Below, in pieces: positions 43,915 through 53,045 of a DNA stretch of 64,000 nt. The notes under the pieces were generated by a model, which saw only the letters and a program-made list of their open reading frames with translations, did no database searches and had not been told where the DNA came from. The translations under genes and the position numbers were made by a program. The stretch is from Candidatus Merdivicinus excrementipullorum (GTDB lineage: Bacteria; Bacillota; Clostridia; Oscillospirales; Ruminococcaceae), in assembly GCA_018716725.1 (NCBI GenBank), contig DVJP01000015.1, positions 28,766 to 92,765 of the forward strand, read 5' to 3'. Positions within the stretch are counted from its first letter, which is position 1; every line of letters begins with the position of its first letter.

Positions 43915-44731
43915 GCAGACTTTGGACGGAATTCCCTTCCGGATGAAAACTCCCTTTGATTTTGGCTTTGTGTCCCGGTGGGGCAAGGTGTTCCGGGTTT
44001 TTGACGACCAGGATTCCGGGAATATCTGCTTTGGGACGGAACAAAACGGGGAACGCTTCTTTCTAAAATTTGCCGGCGCGCCTACGGCCCGGTATGATGG
44101 GAAACGGGAGGACGCTGCGGCGCGCCTGAAATACGCCGCCGGGGTGTACCGGGATCTGGCCCATCCGTGCCTTATTGAACTGCTGGAAACGGCGGAAATC
44201 GGCGGCGGTTTTTTGCTGGTATTCCCCTGGACGGACGCCGTCTGCATGGGGAAGCAGTACCCGGAAAGCCGGGCGCGGTTTTTCGCCCTGCCCATGGACA
44301 AACGGGAGCAGGTGTTCCGGGATGTGCTGGATTTTCACAGGGCGGCCCTCGGCCGGGGATATGTGCCGGTGGATTTTTACGACGGCAGTATCCTTTACGA
44401 TTTTCAGACGGAAAAAACCGTCCTCTGCGACATTGACTTTTACCAGAAACGCCCCTTTTTCAATCAAATGGGGCGGATGTGGGGTTCGTCCCGGTTTATG
44501 TCCCCGGAGGAGTTTACCTTGGGGGCGGAAATCGACGAGATTACCGCCGTCTTTTTAATGGGTGCCACCGCATTTGCCCTCTTTGGCGGGGAATTGGACC
44601 GTTCCCGAGAAAAATGGGCGCTGGATGGTCAAAAATATGCCGCCGCATTGCGGGCGGTTTCGGAAAAGCGGGAGGAACGGTTTCAAAGCTTACGGGATTT
44701 TGCCGCGGCGTGGAATGGGGGAATTGGATGA
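43907..44731 (+). CDS. Protein kinase-like fold protein
   Basis: A 274-residue protein with a kinase-like layout: an N-lobe with FGTEQNGERFFLKFAG (possible ATP lysine), a hinge-like FLLVFPWTD, then VDFYDGSILYDF in place of the HRD loop and LCDIDFYQ in place of DFG (about residues 150-180), then a C-lobe. Known family members are annotated as serine/threonine kinases or as small-molecule kinases; activity here is uncertain. Coupled by overlap to both neighbours (8 and 4 bases). Confidence 0.65.
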   Translation: MIEQTLDGIPFRMKTPFDFGFVSRWGKVFRVFDDQDSGNICFGTEQNGERFFLKFAGAPTARYDGKREDAAARLKYAAGVYRDLAHPCLIELLETAEIGGGFLLVFPWTDAVCMGKQYPESRARFFALPMDKREQVFRDVLDFHRAALGRGYVPVDFYDGSILYDFQTEKTVLCDIDFYQKRPFFNQMGRMWGSSRFMSPEEFTLGAEIDEITAVFLMGATAFALFGGELDRSREKWALDGQKYAAALRAVSEKREERFQSLRDFAAAWNGGIG

Positions 44732-45369
44732 AGGAGCAGGAATACCGGAGAATCGAGGAATACATGAAGGCGTGCATGACCGACGCCGCCCACGACCGGG
44801 AGCACGTCTACCGGGTGCTGCGGGCCGCTTTAAAAATCGCTGAAACGGAGCCGGAGGCTGACCGGGACATTTTGACGGCCGCCTGCCTGCTCCACGACAT
44901 CGGCCGGGAAAAGCAGTATGCCGACCCAAAGGTGTGCCACGCCGAAGCAGGGGCTGAGATGGCCCGCCGGTTCCTTTTGGAACTGGGATGGGAGGAAGAC
45001 CGGGTTTCCCATGTTTCCGCCTGCATCTTCACCCACCGGTTCCGCAAGGGCAGGGAACCGGGTTCCATGGAGGCGAAAATCTTCTTTGACGCCGATAAGC
45101 TGGACGTCTGCGGGGCCATCGGCATCGCCCGGACCCTCCAATATCAGGGCCGCGTGGGGGAGCCTCTTTACTGGGTGGATAAGGAGGGAAATCCTCTGCC
45201 GGGGGACCCCGGCGAGCCGGACTCCTTTTTGAAGGAGTACCGGAAAAAGCTATCAAAGCTCTACGGCCGGTTTTACACTCCGGCCGCCGCGGAAATGGCC
45301 AAAGGACGCCGGCAGATTGCCGAAGCCTTCTATCAGGCGGTTTGGAGGGAAATTCATCTGACAGATTAA
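44728..45369 (+). CDS. HD-domain phosphohydrolase
   Basis: A 213-residue protein with the HD metal site: DREHVYRV (near residue 29), LLHDIGREK (near 60) and DADKLD (near 123). HD enzymes hydrolyse phosphate esters or nucleotides. The start ATG overlaps the upstream stop (ATGA), so it is translationally coupled to the kinase-like protein; opposing kinase and phosphohydrolase activities are possible but not shown. Confidence 0.83.
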   Translation: MKEQEYRRIEEYMKACMTDAAHDREHVYRVLRAALKIAETEPEADRDILTAACLLHDIGREKQYADPKVCHAEAGAEMARRFLLELGWEEDRVSHVSACIFTHRFRKGREPGSMEAKIFFDADKLDVCGAIGIARTLQYQGRVGEPLYWVDKEGNPLPGDPGEPDSFLKEYRKKLSKLYGRFYTPAAAEMAKGRRQIAEAFYQAVWREIHLTD

Positions 45370-45381
45370 GGGAGAAATGCT

Positions 45382-45900
45382 ATGACCACAAACAGCATCG
45401 AAACGGAACGCCTGCTCATCCGCAGCATCCGGGAAGAGGACGGGGAGTTCTGCCTGAGCATGTGGCTGGACGAGGAAATGGGAAAATACCTCTCCGACCC
45501 GCCCCGGGATAAGGCGGATGAGGCGGAGCTGAATTTTGCCCAAGGCATCGAGGAACAGGAGGGCTGGTACCCCTTTGTAGCGGAGCTGAAATCCACCGGG
45601 GAGCGGATGGCTACCTGCTCTTTAGTCCCCAGCGAGGACGGGAAAACCTGGGATTTGGGCTACTGCGTCCACAGGGATTACTGGCGGCAGGGCTTTGCCG
45701 CGGAAATGATTGCGGCCCTGATCGAAGAAGCCTACCGCCGGGGAGGCCGCAGCTTTACGGCGGCGGTGGCAAAGGAAAACGCCGGTTCCAACGCCGTTCT
45801 GCGGAAGCTGGGATTTTCCATAGAAAAGGAAGGTTCCTTCCGCAAGCGGGGAACGGACATTGTTTACCCGGAATACATTTACCGGCTGGATTTGGAATAG
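45382..45900 (+). CDS. GNAT-family N-acetyltransferase
   Basis: 172 residues of the RimJ/RimL-like GNAT type: IETERLLIRSIREEDGEFC at the start, the acetyl-CoA loop in HRDYWRQGFAAEMIAALI (near residue 95), and NAGSNAVLRKLGF (near 132). The substrate (a protein N-terminus or a small molecule) is unknown. It lies 12 bases after the HD gene. Confidence 0.85.
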   Translation: MTTNSIETERLLIRSIREEDGEFCLSMWLDEEMGKYLSDPPRDKADEAELNFAQGIEEQEGWYPFVAELKSTGERMATCSLVPSEDGKTWDLGYCVHRDYWRQGFAAEMIAALIEEAYRRGGRSFTAAVAKENAGSNAVLRKLGFSIEKEGSFRKRGTDIVYPEYIYRLDLE

Positions 45901-45910
45901 GAGGATTCGG

Positions 45911-46282
45911 ATGAAACGGGAACTGGGGATCGCCCGGTGCGGGCTGGCCTGCTGTCTTTGTTCAGAAAACGGGAACTGTATTGGGTGTGAACAATGCGCG
46001 GACAAAGAAAGCTGTGAAAACCGGAAATGCTCCATGGAGAAAGGGCTGGCCGGGTGCTTTGCATGTACGGAAAACTGCCGGAAGGGGCTGCTTGCCAAAG
46101 AGAAGCCTTACGGCTTTGTCCAATTTATCCGGCAGTACGGCCGGGAAAAACTCCTGGACTGCTTGGAAGAAAATGAAAAACGAGGCGTTGTCTATCACCG
46201 GCAGGGGATTACCGGGGACTATGATGAATGTTCCTCCCTTACGGAGCTGTTCCGGCTGATTGAAACCGGGAAAAAGGAGTAA
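45911..46282 (+). CDS. Cysteine-rich DUF3795-like protein
   Basis: A 123-residue protein with ten cysteines in its first 55 residues (ARCGLACCLCSENGNCIGC, CADKESCENRKC, CFACTENC), consistent with metal or iron-sulfur binding. This resembles the DUF3795 family of unknown function. GAGGATTCGG precedes ATG 45911. It lies in a tight string of genes ending at uvrA. Confidence 0.7.
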   Translation: MKRELGIARCGLACCLCSENGNCIGCEQCADKESCENRKCSMEKGLAGCFACTENCRKGLLAKEKPYGFVQFIRQYGREKLLDCLEENEKRGVVYHRQGITGDYDECSSLTELFRLIETGKKE

Positions 46283-46285
46283 AAT

Positions 46286-46834
46286 ATGAAATATCTTGTG
46301 ATTTGCGATTCCCAGTACGGGTTTACGGAGCAATACGCCCGGTGGATTGCGGAGGAACTGGGGTGTCCCTGCGTGGCCCGAAAGGACGTAAAACCCGAAC
46401 AGCTGCAAAAATATGACGGGCTGATTTACGGGGGCGGGCTGTACGCCGGGGGCGTCAGCGGCTTAAAATGGTTTGCAAAGCAGCTTCCGGGTTTATCTGG
46501 AAAGAAAACAGCCGTCTTTACCTGCGGCGTGGCGGACCCGGCAGACCCCAAAAACGTTTCCCATATCCGGGCCGGGGTTGCCAAGGTTCTGACGCCGGAG
46601 CAGATGGGGAAAACAGCCTTATTCCATCTCCGGGGCGGCATCGATTACAACAGGCTGGGATTTGTCCACAAATCCATGATGGCTATGCTGAAAAAATCCC
46701 TGGAATCCAAAAAGGAACAGGATTTGACCGACGAGGACCGGCAGATTCTGGCCACTTACGGGAAAATCGTTGACTTTACCGACCGGGCGTCGGTCCGGCC
46801 TTTGATTGAATGGGCGGAGAAGGGAGAAAACTAA
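46286..46834 (+). CDS. Flavodoxin-domain protein
   Basis: 182 residues with a flavodoxin-like start (YLVICDSQYGFTEQYARWIA), GLIYGGGLYAGGVSG (near 50) and VFTCGVADP (near 75), resembling protoporphyrinogen oxidase HemG-like or general FMN flavodoxins. A redox role is likely; the partner is not known. It lies 3 bases after the cysteine-rich gene, which may be a redox partner. Confidence 0.78.
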   Translation: MKYLVICDSQYGFTEQYARWIAEELGCPCVARKDVKPEQLQKYDGLIYGGGLYAGGVSGLKWFAKQLPGLSGKKTAVFTCGVADPADPKNVSHIRAGVAKVLTPEQMGKTALFHLRGGIDYNRLGFVHKSMMAMLKKSLESKKEQDLTDEDRQILATYGKIVDFTDRASVRPLIEWAEKGEN

Positions 46835-47179
46835 ATGAATAAAGTGAAGATTACGGTGCTGAAAACCACCTTTGACGCGGAGCTTGCCGCGCAGTACGGG
46901 GCGGAGGGGCTGACGGCCTGCCCCATGATGAAGGAAGGGCAGGTATTTTTCGCCGATTACGCCAAGCCAGAGGGATTCTGCGACGAGGCGTGGAAGGCAA
47001 TTTATCAGTATGTTTTCGCCCTGGCCCACGGAGCCGGGAAGGACGTTTTCTATTTCGGCGACTGGATCAGGGAGCCGGGCGTGGCCATTTGCAGCTGCAA
47101 CGACGGCCTGCGGCCGGTGATTTTCAAGCTGGAAGCCACAGAGCAGGAATCTGCGCTGGATTACACGCCGGTGCGGTGA
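46835..47179 (+). CDS. TIGR04076-family small protein
   Basis: A 114-residue protein with the family pattern CPMMKEGQVFFADYAKPEGF, AIYQYVFALAHGAGK and CNDGLRPVIFKLEA. Members are widespread in anaerobes and have no known function; conserved cysteines (C29, C47 and others) could bind a metal. Immediately follows the flavodoxin gene. Confidence 0.75.
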   Translation: MNKVKITVLKTTFDAELAAQYGAEGLTACPMMKEGQVFFADYAKPEGFCDEAWKAIYQYVFALAHGAGKDVFYFGDWIREPGVAICSCNDGLRPVIFKLEATEQESALDYTPVR

Positions 47180-47212
47180 CTGAAAACTTGCGCAAAGAAA
47201 GGAACCAATGTT

Positions 47213-50041
47213 ATGGCAATGGACAAGCTGGTAGTCAAAGGAGCCAGAGAGCATAACCTAAAAAACGTGGATGTGACCATCCCCCGGGACAAGCTGGTGG
47301 TATTCACCGGCCTTTCCGGTTCGGGAAAGTCCTCCCTGGCTTTTGACACCATTTACGCGGATGGGCAGCGGCGGTATGTGGAAAGCCTTTCCTCCTACGC
47401 CCGGCAGTTTTTGGGGCAGATGGAAAAACCCGATGTGGATTATATCGAGGGCCTTTCCCCGGCCATTTCCATCGACCAGAAAACCACCTCCAAAAACCCC
47501 CGTTCCACAGTGGGGACGGTGACGGAAATCTACGACTACCTGCGGCTTTTGTACGCCCGCATCGGCGTGCCCCACTGCCCGGTCTGCGGCCGGGAGATCA
47601 AGCAGCAGACAGTGGACCAGATCATCGACAAGCTCTGCTCCTTCCCGGAACGCACCAAAATCCAGATTTTGGCCCCCGTTGTCCGGGGCCGCAAAGGCGA
47701 GCACGTCAAGGAATTCGAAAACGCCCGGAAAAGCGGTTTTGTCCGGGTCCGGGCCGACGGCATCCTTTACGACCTGTCGGAAGAGATCAAGCTGGAAAAA
47801 AATAAAAAGCACAACATTGAAATCGTGGTGGACCGGCTTATGGTCAACGACACTGTCCGTTCCCGGATGACCGATTCCGTGGAAACCGCCCTGCGGCTTT
47901 CCGGCGGGCTTGTCATTGCCGACGTCAATGGGGAGGACATCCTCTTTTCCCAGAACTACGCCTGCCCGGAGCACGGCGTGTCCATCGGCGAGCTGGAACC
48001 CCGAATGTTTTCCTTTAATAACCCTCTGGGAGCCTGCCCCACCTGCACCGGTTTGGGGACCTTTATGAAGGTGGACCCGGATATGGTGGTTCCCAACAAA
48101 TCCCTGTCCATCCGGGGCGGGGCCGTCAAGGCCAGCGGCTGGTACTTTGGGGAAAGCGGCACCATCGCCCAGATGTACTACGAAGCCCTGGCCAAGCATT
48201 ACGGCTTTTCCCTGGATACCCCCTTTAAGGAACTGACCGCCAAACAGCGGGATATTATCCTGTACGGAACCCAAGGCGAGCGCATCCAAATGGTGCGGAA
48301 AAACGAGTACGGTTCCGGCACCTATGAAACCGAGTTTGAAGGGGTCGTCAACAACCTGGAACGCCGGTTTCGGGAAACCCAGTCGGCTTATATCCGGGAT
48401 GAGATCACCCAGGTTATGAGCGCCGTCCCCTGCCCGGACTGCAAGGGCGAGCGGCTCAAAAAGGAATACCTGGCGGTCACGGTGGGCGGCGTCAATATCA
48501 GCGATTTCTGCAAAATGTCCGTCAACGAGGCGCTGGACTTTATGGAGAACCTGACCCTGTCGGAACGGGACGCCATGATTGCCGCCCAGATTTTGAAGGA
48601 AGTGAAAGCCCGGCTGGGATTCTTAAAAAGCGTGGGGCTGGAATATCTGACTCTGTCCCGGGCTTCCGCCACCCTGTCCGGCGGCGAAAGCCAGCGCATC
48701 CGGCTGGCCACTCAGATCGGCTCCTCTTTGGTGGGGGTTCTGTATATCCTGGACGAGCCTTCCATCGGGCTGCACCAGCGGGACAACGACAAGCTGCTGG
48801 CCACCCTCCAAAGGCTCCGGGACATCGGCAACACCCTGATTGTGGTGGAGCATGACGAGGATACCATGCGGGCGGCGGATTTCATTGTAGACGTTGGCCC
48901 CGGGGCCGGCGTCCACGGCGGTGAAATCGTCTGCGCCGGCACCCCGGCGGAGGTTATGGCCTGCGAAAACTCCATTACCGGCCAGTACCTTTCCGGCAAG
49001 CGGAAAATCCCGGTCCCGGCAGAACGCCGGCCCGGAAACGGCAGTTTCCTCACCATTAAAAAAGCTAAGGAAAACAACCTGAAGGGAGTTACGGTGAAAA
49101 TCCCTCTGGGGACCTTTACCTGCGTTTCCGGCGTTTCCGGTTCCGGCAAATCCAGCCTGGTCAACGAGGTGCTCTTTAAAACCCTGTCCGCCGAACTAAA
49201 CGGTTCCCGGGTGAAGCCCGGCCAGTGCGGCGGCATTGACGGCCTGGAATTTCTCGATAAAGTGATTGACATCGACCAGTCTCCCATCGGCCGGACGCCC
49301 CGTTCCAATCCCGCCACCTACACCGGCGTTTTCACCGACATCCGGGAGCTGTTCGCCCAGACCGCCGACGCCAAAATGCGGGGCTATAACAGCGGCCGGT
49401 TCTCCTTTAACGTCAAGGGCGGCCGGTGCGAGGCCTGCGAGGGAGACGGCATCCTGAAGATTGAGATGCACTTCCTGCCGGATATTTTCGTCCCCTGCGA
49501 AGTCTGCAAGGGCAAGCGGTACAACCGGGAAACTTTGGAGGTCAAATACAAGGGCAAAAATATTTATGACGTGCTGGACATGACGGTGGAGGAGGCCATG
49601 ACCTTCTTCGACAGCATCCCCCGGATCAAACGGAAAATTGAAACCCTCTATGAAGTGGGCCTGGGCTATATCAAGATGGGGCAGCCCGCCACCACCCTTT
49701 CCGGCGGCGAGGCCCAGCGGGTGAAGCTGGCAACCGAGCTGTCCAAACGGAGCACCGGCAAAACCATTTATATCCTGGACGAGCCCACTACCGGCCTTCA
49801 CAGCTACGACGTGCAGAAGCTCATTGAGGTTTTGCAGAAGCTGGTGGATGCAGGGAATACCGTGGTGGTCATCGAGCACAACCTGGACGTGCTGAAAACC
49901 GCCGACTGGATCATCGACCTGGGGCCGGAAGGCGGCGACCGGGGCGGTACTATCGTGGGGACCGGCACTCCGGAACAGCTTGCTAAAATCCCCGAAAGCT
50001 ATACCGGGAAATACCTGGCGCCTATGCTGGAACAGAAATAA
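47213..50041 (+). CDS. uvrA: Excinuclease ABC subunit A
   Basis: A 942-residue damage-recognition ATPase with two ABC modules. First P-loop [15 protein letters not shown] (near residue 30), zinc finger CPVCGR, signature [16 protein letters not shown]; second P-loop [14 protein letters not shown], zinc finger [20 protein letters not shown] with [10 protein letters not shown], signature [16 protein letters not shown]. Works with UvrB in excision repair. It has an AAAGGAAC site and no promoter of its own that I could see, so it may depend on the uvrB promoter across the cassette. Confidence 0.97.
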   Translation: MAMDKLVVKGAREHNLKNVDVTIPRDKLVVFTGLSGSGKSSLAFDTIYADGQRRYVESLSSYARQFLGQMEKPDVDYIEGLSPAISIDQKTTSKNPRSTVGTVTEIYDYLRLLYARIGVPHCPVCGREIKQQTVDQIIDKLCSFPERTKIQILAPVVRGRKGEHVKEFENARKSGFVRVRADGILYDLSEEIKLEKNKKHNIEIVVDRLMVNDTVRSRMTDSVETALRLSGGLVIADVNGEDILFSQNYACPEHGVSIGELEPRMFSFNNPLGACPTCTGLGTFMKVDPDMVVPNKSLSIRGGAVKASGWYFGESGTIAQMYYEALAKHYGFSLDTPFKELTAKQRDIILYGTQGERIQMVRKNEYGSGTYETEFEGVVNNLERRFRETQSAYIRDEITQVMSAVPCPDCKGERLKKEYLAVTVGGVNISDFCKMSVNEALDFMENLTLSERDAMIAAQILKEVKARLGFLKSVGLEYLTLSRASATLSGGESQRIRLATQIGSSLVGVLYILDEPSIGLHQRDNDKLLATLQRLRDIGNTLIVVEHDEDTMRAADFIVDVGPGAGVHGGEIVCAGTPAEVMACENSITGQYLSGKRKIPVPAERRPGNGSFLTIKKAKENNLKGVTVKIPLGTFTCVSGVSGSGKSSLVNEVLFKTLSAELNGSRVKPGQCGGIDGLEFLDKVIDIDQSPIGRTPRSNPATYTGVFTDIRELFAQTADAKMRGYNSGRFSFNVKGGRCEACEGDGILKIEMHFLPDIFVPCEVCKGKRYNRETLEVKYKGKNIYDVLDMTVEEAMTFFDSIPRIKRKIETLYEVGLGYIKMGQPATTLSGGEAQRVKLATELSKRSTGKTIYILDEPTTGLHSYDVQKLIEVLQKLVDAGNTVVVIEHNLDVLKTADWIIDLGPEGGDRGGTIVGTGTPEQLAKIPESYTGKYLAPMLEQK

Positions 50042-50049
50042 AAAAACAG

Positions 50050-50080
50050 ACAGGAGCAGGAAAAAACTGCTCCTGTTTTG
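50050..50080 (+). terminator. Terminator after uvrA
   Basis: Stem ACAGGAGCAG/CTGCTCCTGT with loop GAAAAAA and TTTTGC following. Confidence 0.8.
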
Positions 50081-50083
50081 CTC

Positions 50084-50112
50084 TTGAAAAGGGGTTCAAA
50101 ACATGCTATGAT
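50084..50112 (+). promoter_or_regulatory. Sigma-A promoter of aldo/keto reductase gene
   Basis: TTGAAA, 17 bases, TATGAT, starting right after the uvrA terminator. Confidence 0.75.
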
Positions 50113-50135
50113 GAAAATAAAGGGGGGCGTTCTTC

Positions 50136-51092
50136 ATGAAATTTACGGCAATTTCCGGTACCTCAATCAACTTAAGCAAAGTGATCCTGGGGACAGCCAA
50201 CTTCGGGACTTCCATCCCGGAAGAGCAGGCTTTTGCTCAAATGGACTGCTACTATGAAAACGGCGGCCGCACCTTGGACACCGCCGCCGTTTATGGGGAC
50301 TGGGAGGATCGGCAGGAGCCTTTAAGCGAAAAGACCATTGCCCGGTGGCTCCGGTCCCGGGGGTTGGAAAAGGAAATGACCGTCATCACCAAGGGCTGCC
50401 ATTACCGGCTAAAAACCCCGAATGTGTCCCGGGTGACGCCGGAAGCCATTAGACAGGACGTTGCTCAGAGCCTTGGGGCATTAAACCGGGATACCATTGA
50501 CGTTTACCTGCTCCACCGGGACAACCTGGCGGTTCCTGTAGGGGAAATCATGGAGACGTTGGGGGAATTTACCGCCAAGGGAATCCTGCGCTCTGTCGGC
50601 GTGTCCAACTGGACTTACGCCCGGATTGCGGAAGCCAACGCCTATGCCGCCGCCCACGGGCTGACGCCCTTTACCTCCTCTCAAATGCAGTGGAGCCTGG
50701 CGAAAATCAACCCGGAAAACGACAATTTCAAGGAACTTCCCCACATCACCCCGGAAGAGCTTGCCCATTACCACCAAAGCGGCCTGACCCTCATGGCCTG
50801 GTCTTCCCAGGCGGGAGGCGTCATTTCCAAGCTCCTGTCCCGGCCGGATTTTTCCCTGGAGGGGAACAAGTTTGACACCCCGGAAACCCGGCTCCGCGCC
50901 CAAAGGACTGCGGAACTTGCAAAACAGACGGGCCATTCTCCGGCTGTTTTATCCCTGGCGTATCTCTTAAACTGCGGGATAAACAGCGCCGCAGTGGTGG
51001 GCGCTTCCTCTTTGGAGCAGCTGCGGGAGAGCCTGCTGGCCGGGGATGTGTCTTTGACAGAAGAACAGGTTTCTTATTTGGAAGGGAACTGA
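50136..51092 (+). CDS. Aldo/keto reductase
   Basis: 318 residues. NADPH-linked TIM-barrel enzyme: LGTANFGTSIPEEQAF, catalytic Asp/Tyr in LDTAAVYGDW (near residue 47), Lys in TKGCHYRL (near 88) and His in VYLLHRDN (near 126). It reduces carbonyls; the substrate is unknown. The last 19 bases overlap the convergent hydrolase gene. Confidence 0.88.
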   Translation: MKFTAISGTSINLSKVILGTANFGTSIPEEQAFAQMDCYYENGGRTLDTAAVYGDWEDRQEPLSEKTIARWLRSRGLEKEMTVITKGCHYRLKTPNVSRVTPEAIRQDVAQSLGALNRDTIDVYLLHRDNLAVPVGEIMETLGEFTAKGILRSVGVSNWTYARIAEANAYAAAHGLTPFTSSQMQWSLAKINPENDNFKELPHITPEELAHYHQSGLTLMAWSSQAGGVISKLLSRPDFSLEGNKFDTPETRLRAQRTAELAKQTGHSPAVLSLAYLLNCGINSAAVVGASSLEQLRESLLAGDVSLTEEQVSYLEGN

Positions 51093-51715
51093 GCCTTCCG
51101 GACAAAATCTAAGATTTCCTGCAAGGCGCAGGCATCCAGCTGGCCCAGCACGCCTTTGTCCTGCTGGATAGTTTCCGGCAGATTCCCGCCGGAAACTGCC
51201 CGGAAGATGCAGCAGGCCGCTAAAAAGGATCCCAGGGGGCTGGCGTGGGCGCCGTCCGTAAAATAAAGCTCCCGTTCCGGATGCTCTTTTCGGAACTGCC
51301 GCCAGATTTCCCCCACAGGCGCCAGCAGAGTTCCTTGTTCTTTGGCGGTCCGGATATATGCTTCGGACATTTCCGGCTGGTTTTCGGGGCGGGCCTTTTC
51401 CGCCCAGGTCATGTACAGCACAAACTGGCAGGGCAGGCCCTCTGCCAGACCCCTGATGGCTGAAACCCCGTCGGAAAGGGCCTGATACCCGTCGAAAGGA
51501 TGGGCAGCCTGTTGTAATACAACGAAATCATACTCTCCGTATAAAATATTGAACCGTGTCTGTTCCTGATGAAAGTGCCAGTCCAGGGTTTTGCCGCCGT
51601 GGGTCAGCATGGCGGCAGATACCGGTTCCCCGGCACAGGTGAAAAGCTCCCGCACCATTTGGGGCATATCGTTAAAATAAGTGTGGCTGTTTCCAACAAA
51701 CAGAATTTTCTTCAC
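51074..51715 (-). CDS. DUF4886 / SGNH-like hydrolase
   Basis: A 213-residue protein beginning at GTG 51715 behind TTGGAGGG. The start ILFVGNSHTYFNDMP carries the GNS nucleophile serine of SGNH folds. VVLQQAAH and DGAHASPLGSFLA near the C-terminus supply the Asp-x-x-His type motif. There is no signal peptide, so it may be a cytoplasmic esterase or deacetylase. It overlaps the preceding gene convergently and lies 37 bases from the next, divergent, gene. Confidence 0.72.
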   Translation of the reverse strand: MKKILFVGNSHTYFNDMPQMVRELFTCAGEPVSAAMLTHGGKTLDWHFHQEQTRFNILYGEYDFVVLQQAAHPFDGYQALSDGVSAIRGLAEGLPCQFVLYMTWAEKARPENQPEMSEAYIRTAKEQGTLLAPVGEIWRQFRKEHPERELYFTDGAHASPLGSFLAACCIFRAVSGGNLPETIQQDKGVLGQLDACALQEILDFVRKAQFPSK

Positions 51716-51752
51716 AAGAATCCCTCCAAGCAATCTATAAAGGAGAATGAAC

Positions 51753-52316
51753 ATGAAAACCCTGATTTTAAACGGGTCTCCACGAAAAAACGGCAATACG
51801 GCCCATCTAATTGAACAGTTCAAAGCACAGCTGGGCGGGGAATTCACCGTCATCCAGGCGGACGGCTCCATTGCCCCCTGCAAAGACTGCCGCCGGTGTT
51901 TTGTCAAACCAGGGTGCGCCATCCATGACAGCATGGAAAAAGTGTGGAAGGCGCTGATGGAATCGGATTTAGTCGTGCTGGCATTCCCCGTTTACTTTAA
52001 CCAGCCCTGCGGCCAGCTGCTCACCTTGGCCACTCGGTTCCAGTATGCGTATGTTTCCCAGTATATCCGGAAGGACCCGGACTTTTCCCTGGGCAAGCGG
52101 AAAGGCGCGGTGCTGCTGACGGCAGGCGGAAGCACCAAGGACATCGGCCCGGCTGTGGACACGGCACGGGAAATCCTAAAGCTCTGCGGGGCGGATTTGT
52201 CCGGGGTAGCCTGTGCCCTGCACACGGACAAAATCCCGGCCCGGGAGGATTTGGATGCCCGGGAACAGGTGCGGAAGCTGGCGGCTATTTTGAAGCTCAG
52301 CGAATCCGAGCAATGA
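51753..52316 (+). CDS. NADPH-dependent FMN reductase-like flavoprotein
   Basis: 187 residues. The phosphate loop LNGSPRKNGNTAHLIE is at the N-terminus, followed by CKDCRRCFVKPGC (near residue 45), a cysteine pattern seen in iron-sulfur flavoprotein relatives, and FPVYFNQPCGQL (near 72). ATG 51753 is chosen for its 7-base spacing to AGGAG; ATG 51747 is too close. A short-chain redox enzyme of unknown substrate. Confidence 0.83.
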   Translation: MKTLILNGSPRKNGNTAHLIEQFKAQLGGEFTVIQADGSIAPCKDCRRCFVKPGCAIHDSMEKVWKALMESDLVVLAFPVYFNQPCGQLLTLATRFQYAYVSQYIRKDPDFSLGKRKGAVLLTAGGSTKDIGPAVDTAREILKLCGADLSGVACALHTDKIPAREDLDAREQVRKLAAILKLSESEQ

Positions 52317-52329
52317 GACGGACTGAAAA

Positions 52330-52353
52330 TCCCCCGCCCAAAAGGACGGGGGA
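52330..52353. terminator. Probable bidirectional stem-loop
   Basis: Stem TCCCCCG/CGGGGGA with a short loop CCCAAAAGGA, between convergent genes. The T-tract is weak on the plus strand (CCGCTTGTTTT). Confidence 0.45.
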
Positions 52354-52373
52354 CCGCTTGTTTTATTGGAATT

Positions 52374-52811
52374 TTACTGCTGTGTGAGATTTTGATAGAG
52401 CGTCATGTAAAAATCCAGCAGCTTTTGATTGGTTGCTTCCCGGCATTCAATCACCTGGGCTACGGCCATCGCCTTGGCGCTCCCTGCCACATCCTCCGGG
52501 CTGCCGGGGGCGTCGGAATGGTTGGATGGAATTTTTTCCAATGTAGCAAGCGCCTGATAAATATGTCCATTGTCATGCTGAATTTCCTCAATCCGTTTGA
52601 GGAATTCTGCCGGGTCTGTCGCAAATTTTTCCATATATTCTTCGCTCATTTTCGTTTCCTCCAAAAATCTATTTGGCGGACACGTTAAGCAAATGGTCTG
52701 TTCATCCACGAAGCGTGCCCTGCCATGTTTCACCAGGCCTTTGGCCCGTTTGGGATAGGTCGCTTCCAACAGGTTTCCCTGCTCGTCCAATACGCGCACT
52801 GTTTTTTCCAA
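52374..52811 (-). CDS. Small protein with an RRXRR-like N-terminal domain
   Basis: A 145-residue protein beginning at TTG 52811 behind GGGGAGGA. The first 45 residues (VRVLDEQGNLLEATYPKRAK, GRARFVDEQTICL) resemble the RRXRR/PLMP module found at the N-terminus of IscB/IsrB and related nucleases, which contacts RNA. No HNH or RuvC motif follows; the rest is helical (about 55-145). It may bind RNA. The leader upstream is structured and holds a duplicate of its own start region. Function unknown. Confidence 0.55.
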   Translation of the reverse strand: MEKTVRVLDEQGNLLEATYPKRAKGLVKHGRARFVDEQTICLTCPPNRFLEETKMSEEYMEKFATDPAEFLKRIEEIQHDNGHIYQALATLEKIPSNHSDAPGSPEDVAGSAKAMAVAQVIECREATNQKLLDFYMTLYQNLTQQ

Positions 52812-52965
52812 TGGGTGTCCTCCCCTCCGCGCCAGGTTAGACCTGGAGCATCCCGCGCTCCGGAGTCGTCCCTTTTTTCAGTCTGCATCCCGCGCTGGCA
52901 GATGATGCCAGTGACAAGGAGCTGAATCGCTGTTTTTTGTAATGGGTGCCGTCCCCAGATTCTAT
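52812..52965 (-). promoter_or_regulatory. Structured 5' leader of the RRXRR-like gene
   Basis: Written on the plus strand: three hairpins, CCAGGT-TAG-ACCTGG (52832-52846), CTCCGGAG (52858-52865) and CTGGCA-GATGA-TGCCAG (52895-52911). Each is directly preceded by CCGCG or CCCGCG (CGCGG on the transcribed strand). GCATCCCGCG occurs twice (52848-52857, 52885-52894). An imperfect copy of the gene's ribosome site and start region (AATGGGTG, GTCCCC, TGTTTTTT) lies at about 52927-52957, 131 bases upstream of the real one. Confidence 0.6.
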
Positions 52966-52969
52966 TTTC

Positions 52970-52998
52970 AGTATATCATTTGGCTAAATTGCTGTCAA
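52970..52998 (-). promoter_or_regulatory. Sigma-A promoter of the RRXRR-like gene
   Basis: On the minus strand: TTGACA, 17 bases, TATACT. It gives a leader of about 150 bases before the TTG start. Confidence 0.85.
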
Positions 52999-53045
52999 TT
53001 ATGAAAGGAAACGAAAATCATACCGCTTTTCCGTGATTTTAACGG

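Noticed and set aside
52374..52811. Link between the RRXRR-like protein and the 314-bp elements as an IscB/omega-RNA system
   Set aside because: There is no HNH or RuvC nuclease, and the elements lie 33 kb away. Resemblance is limited to one small domain and a folded RNA.
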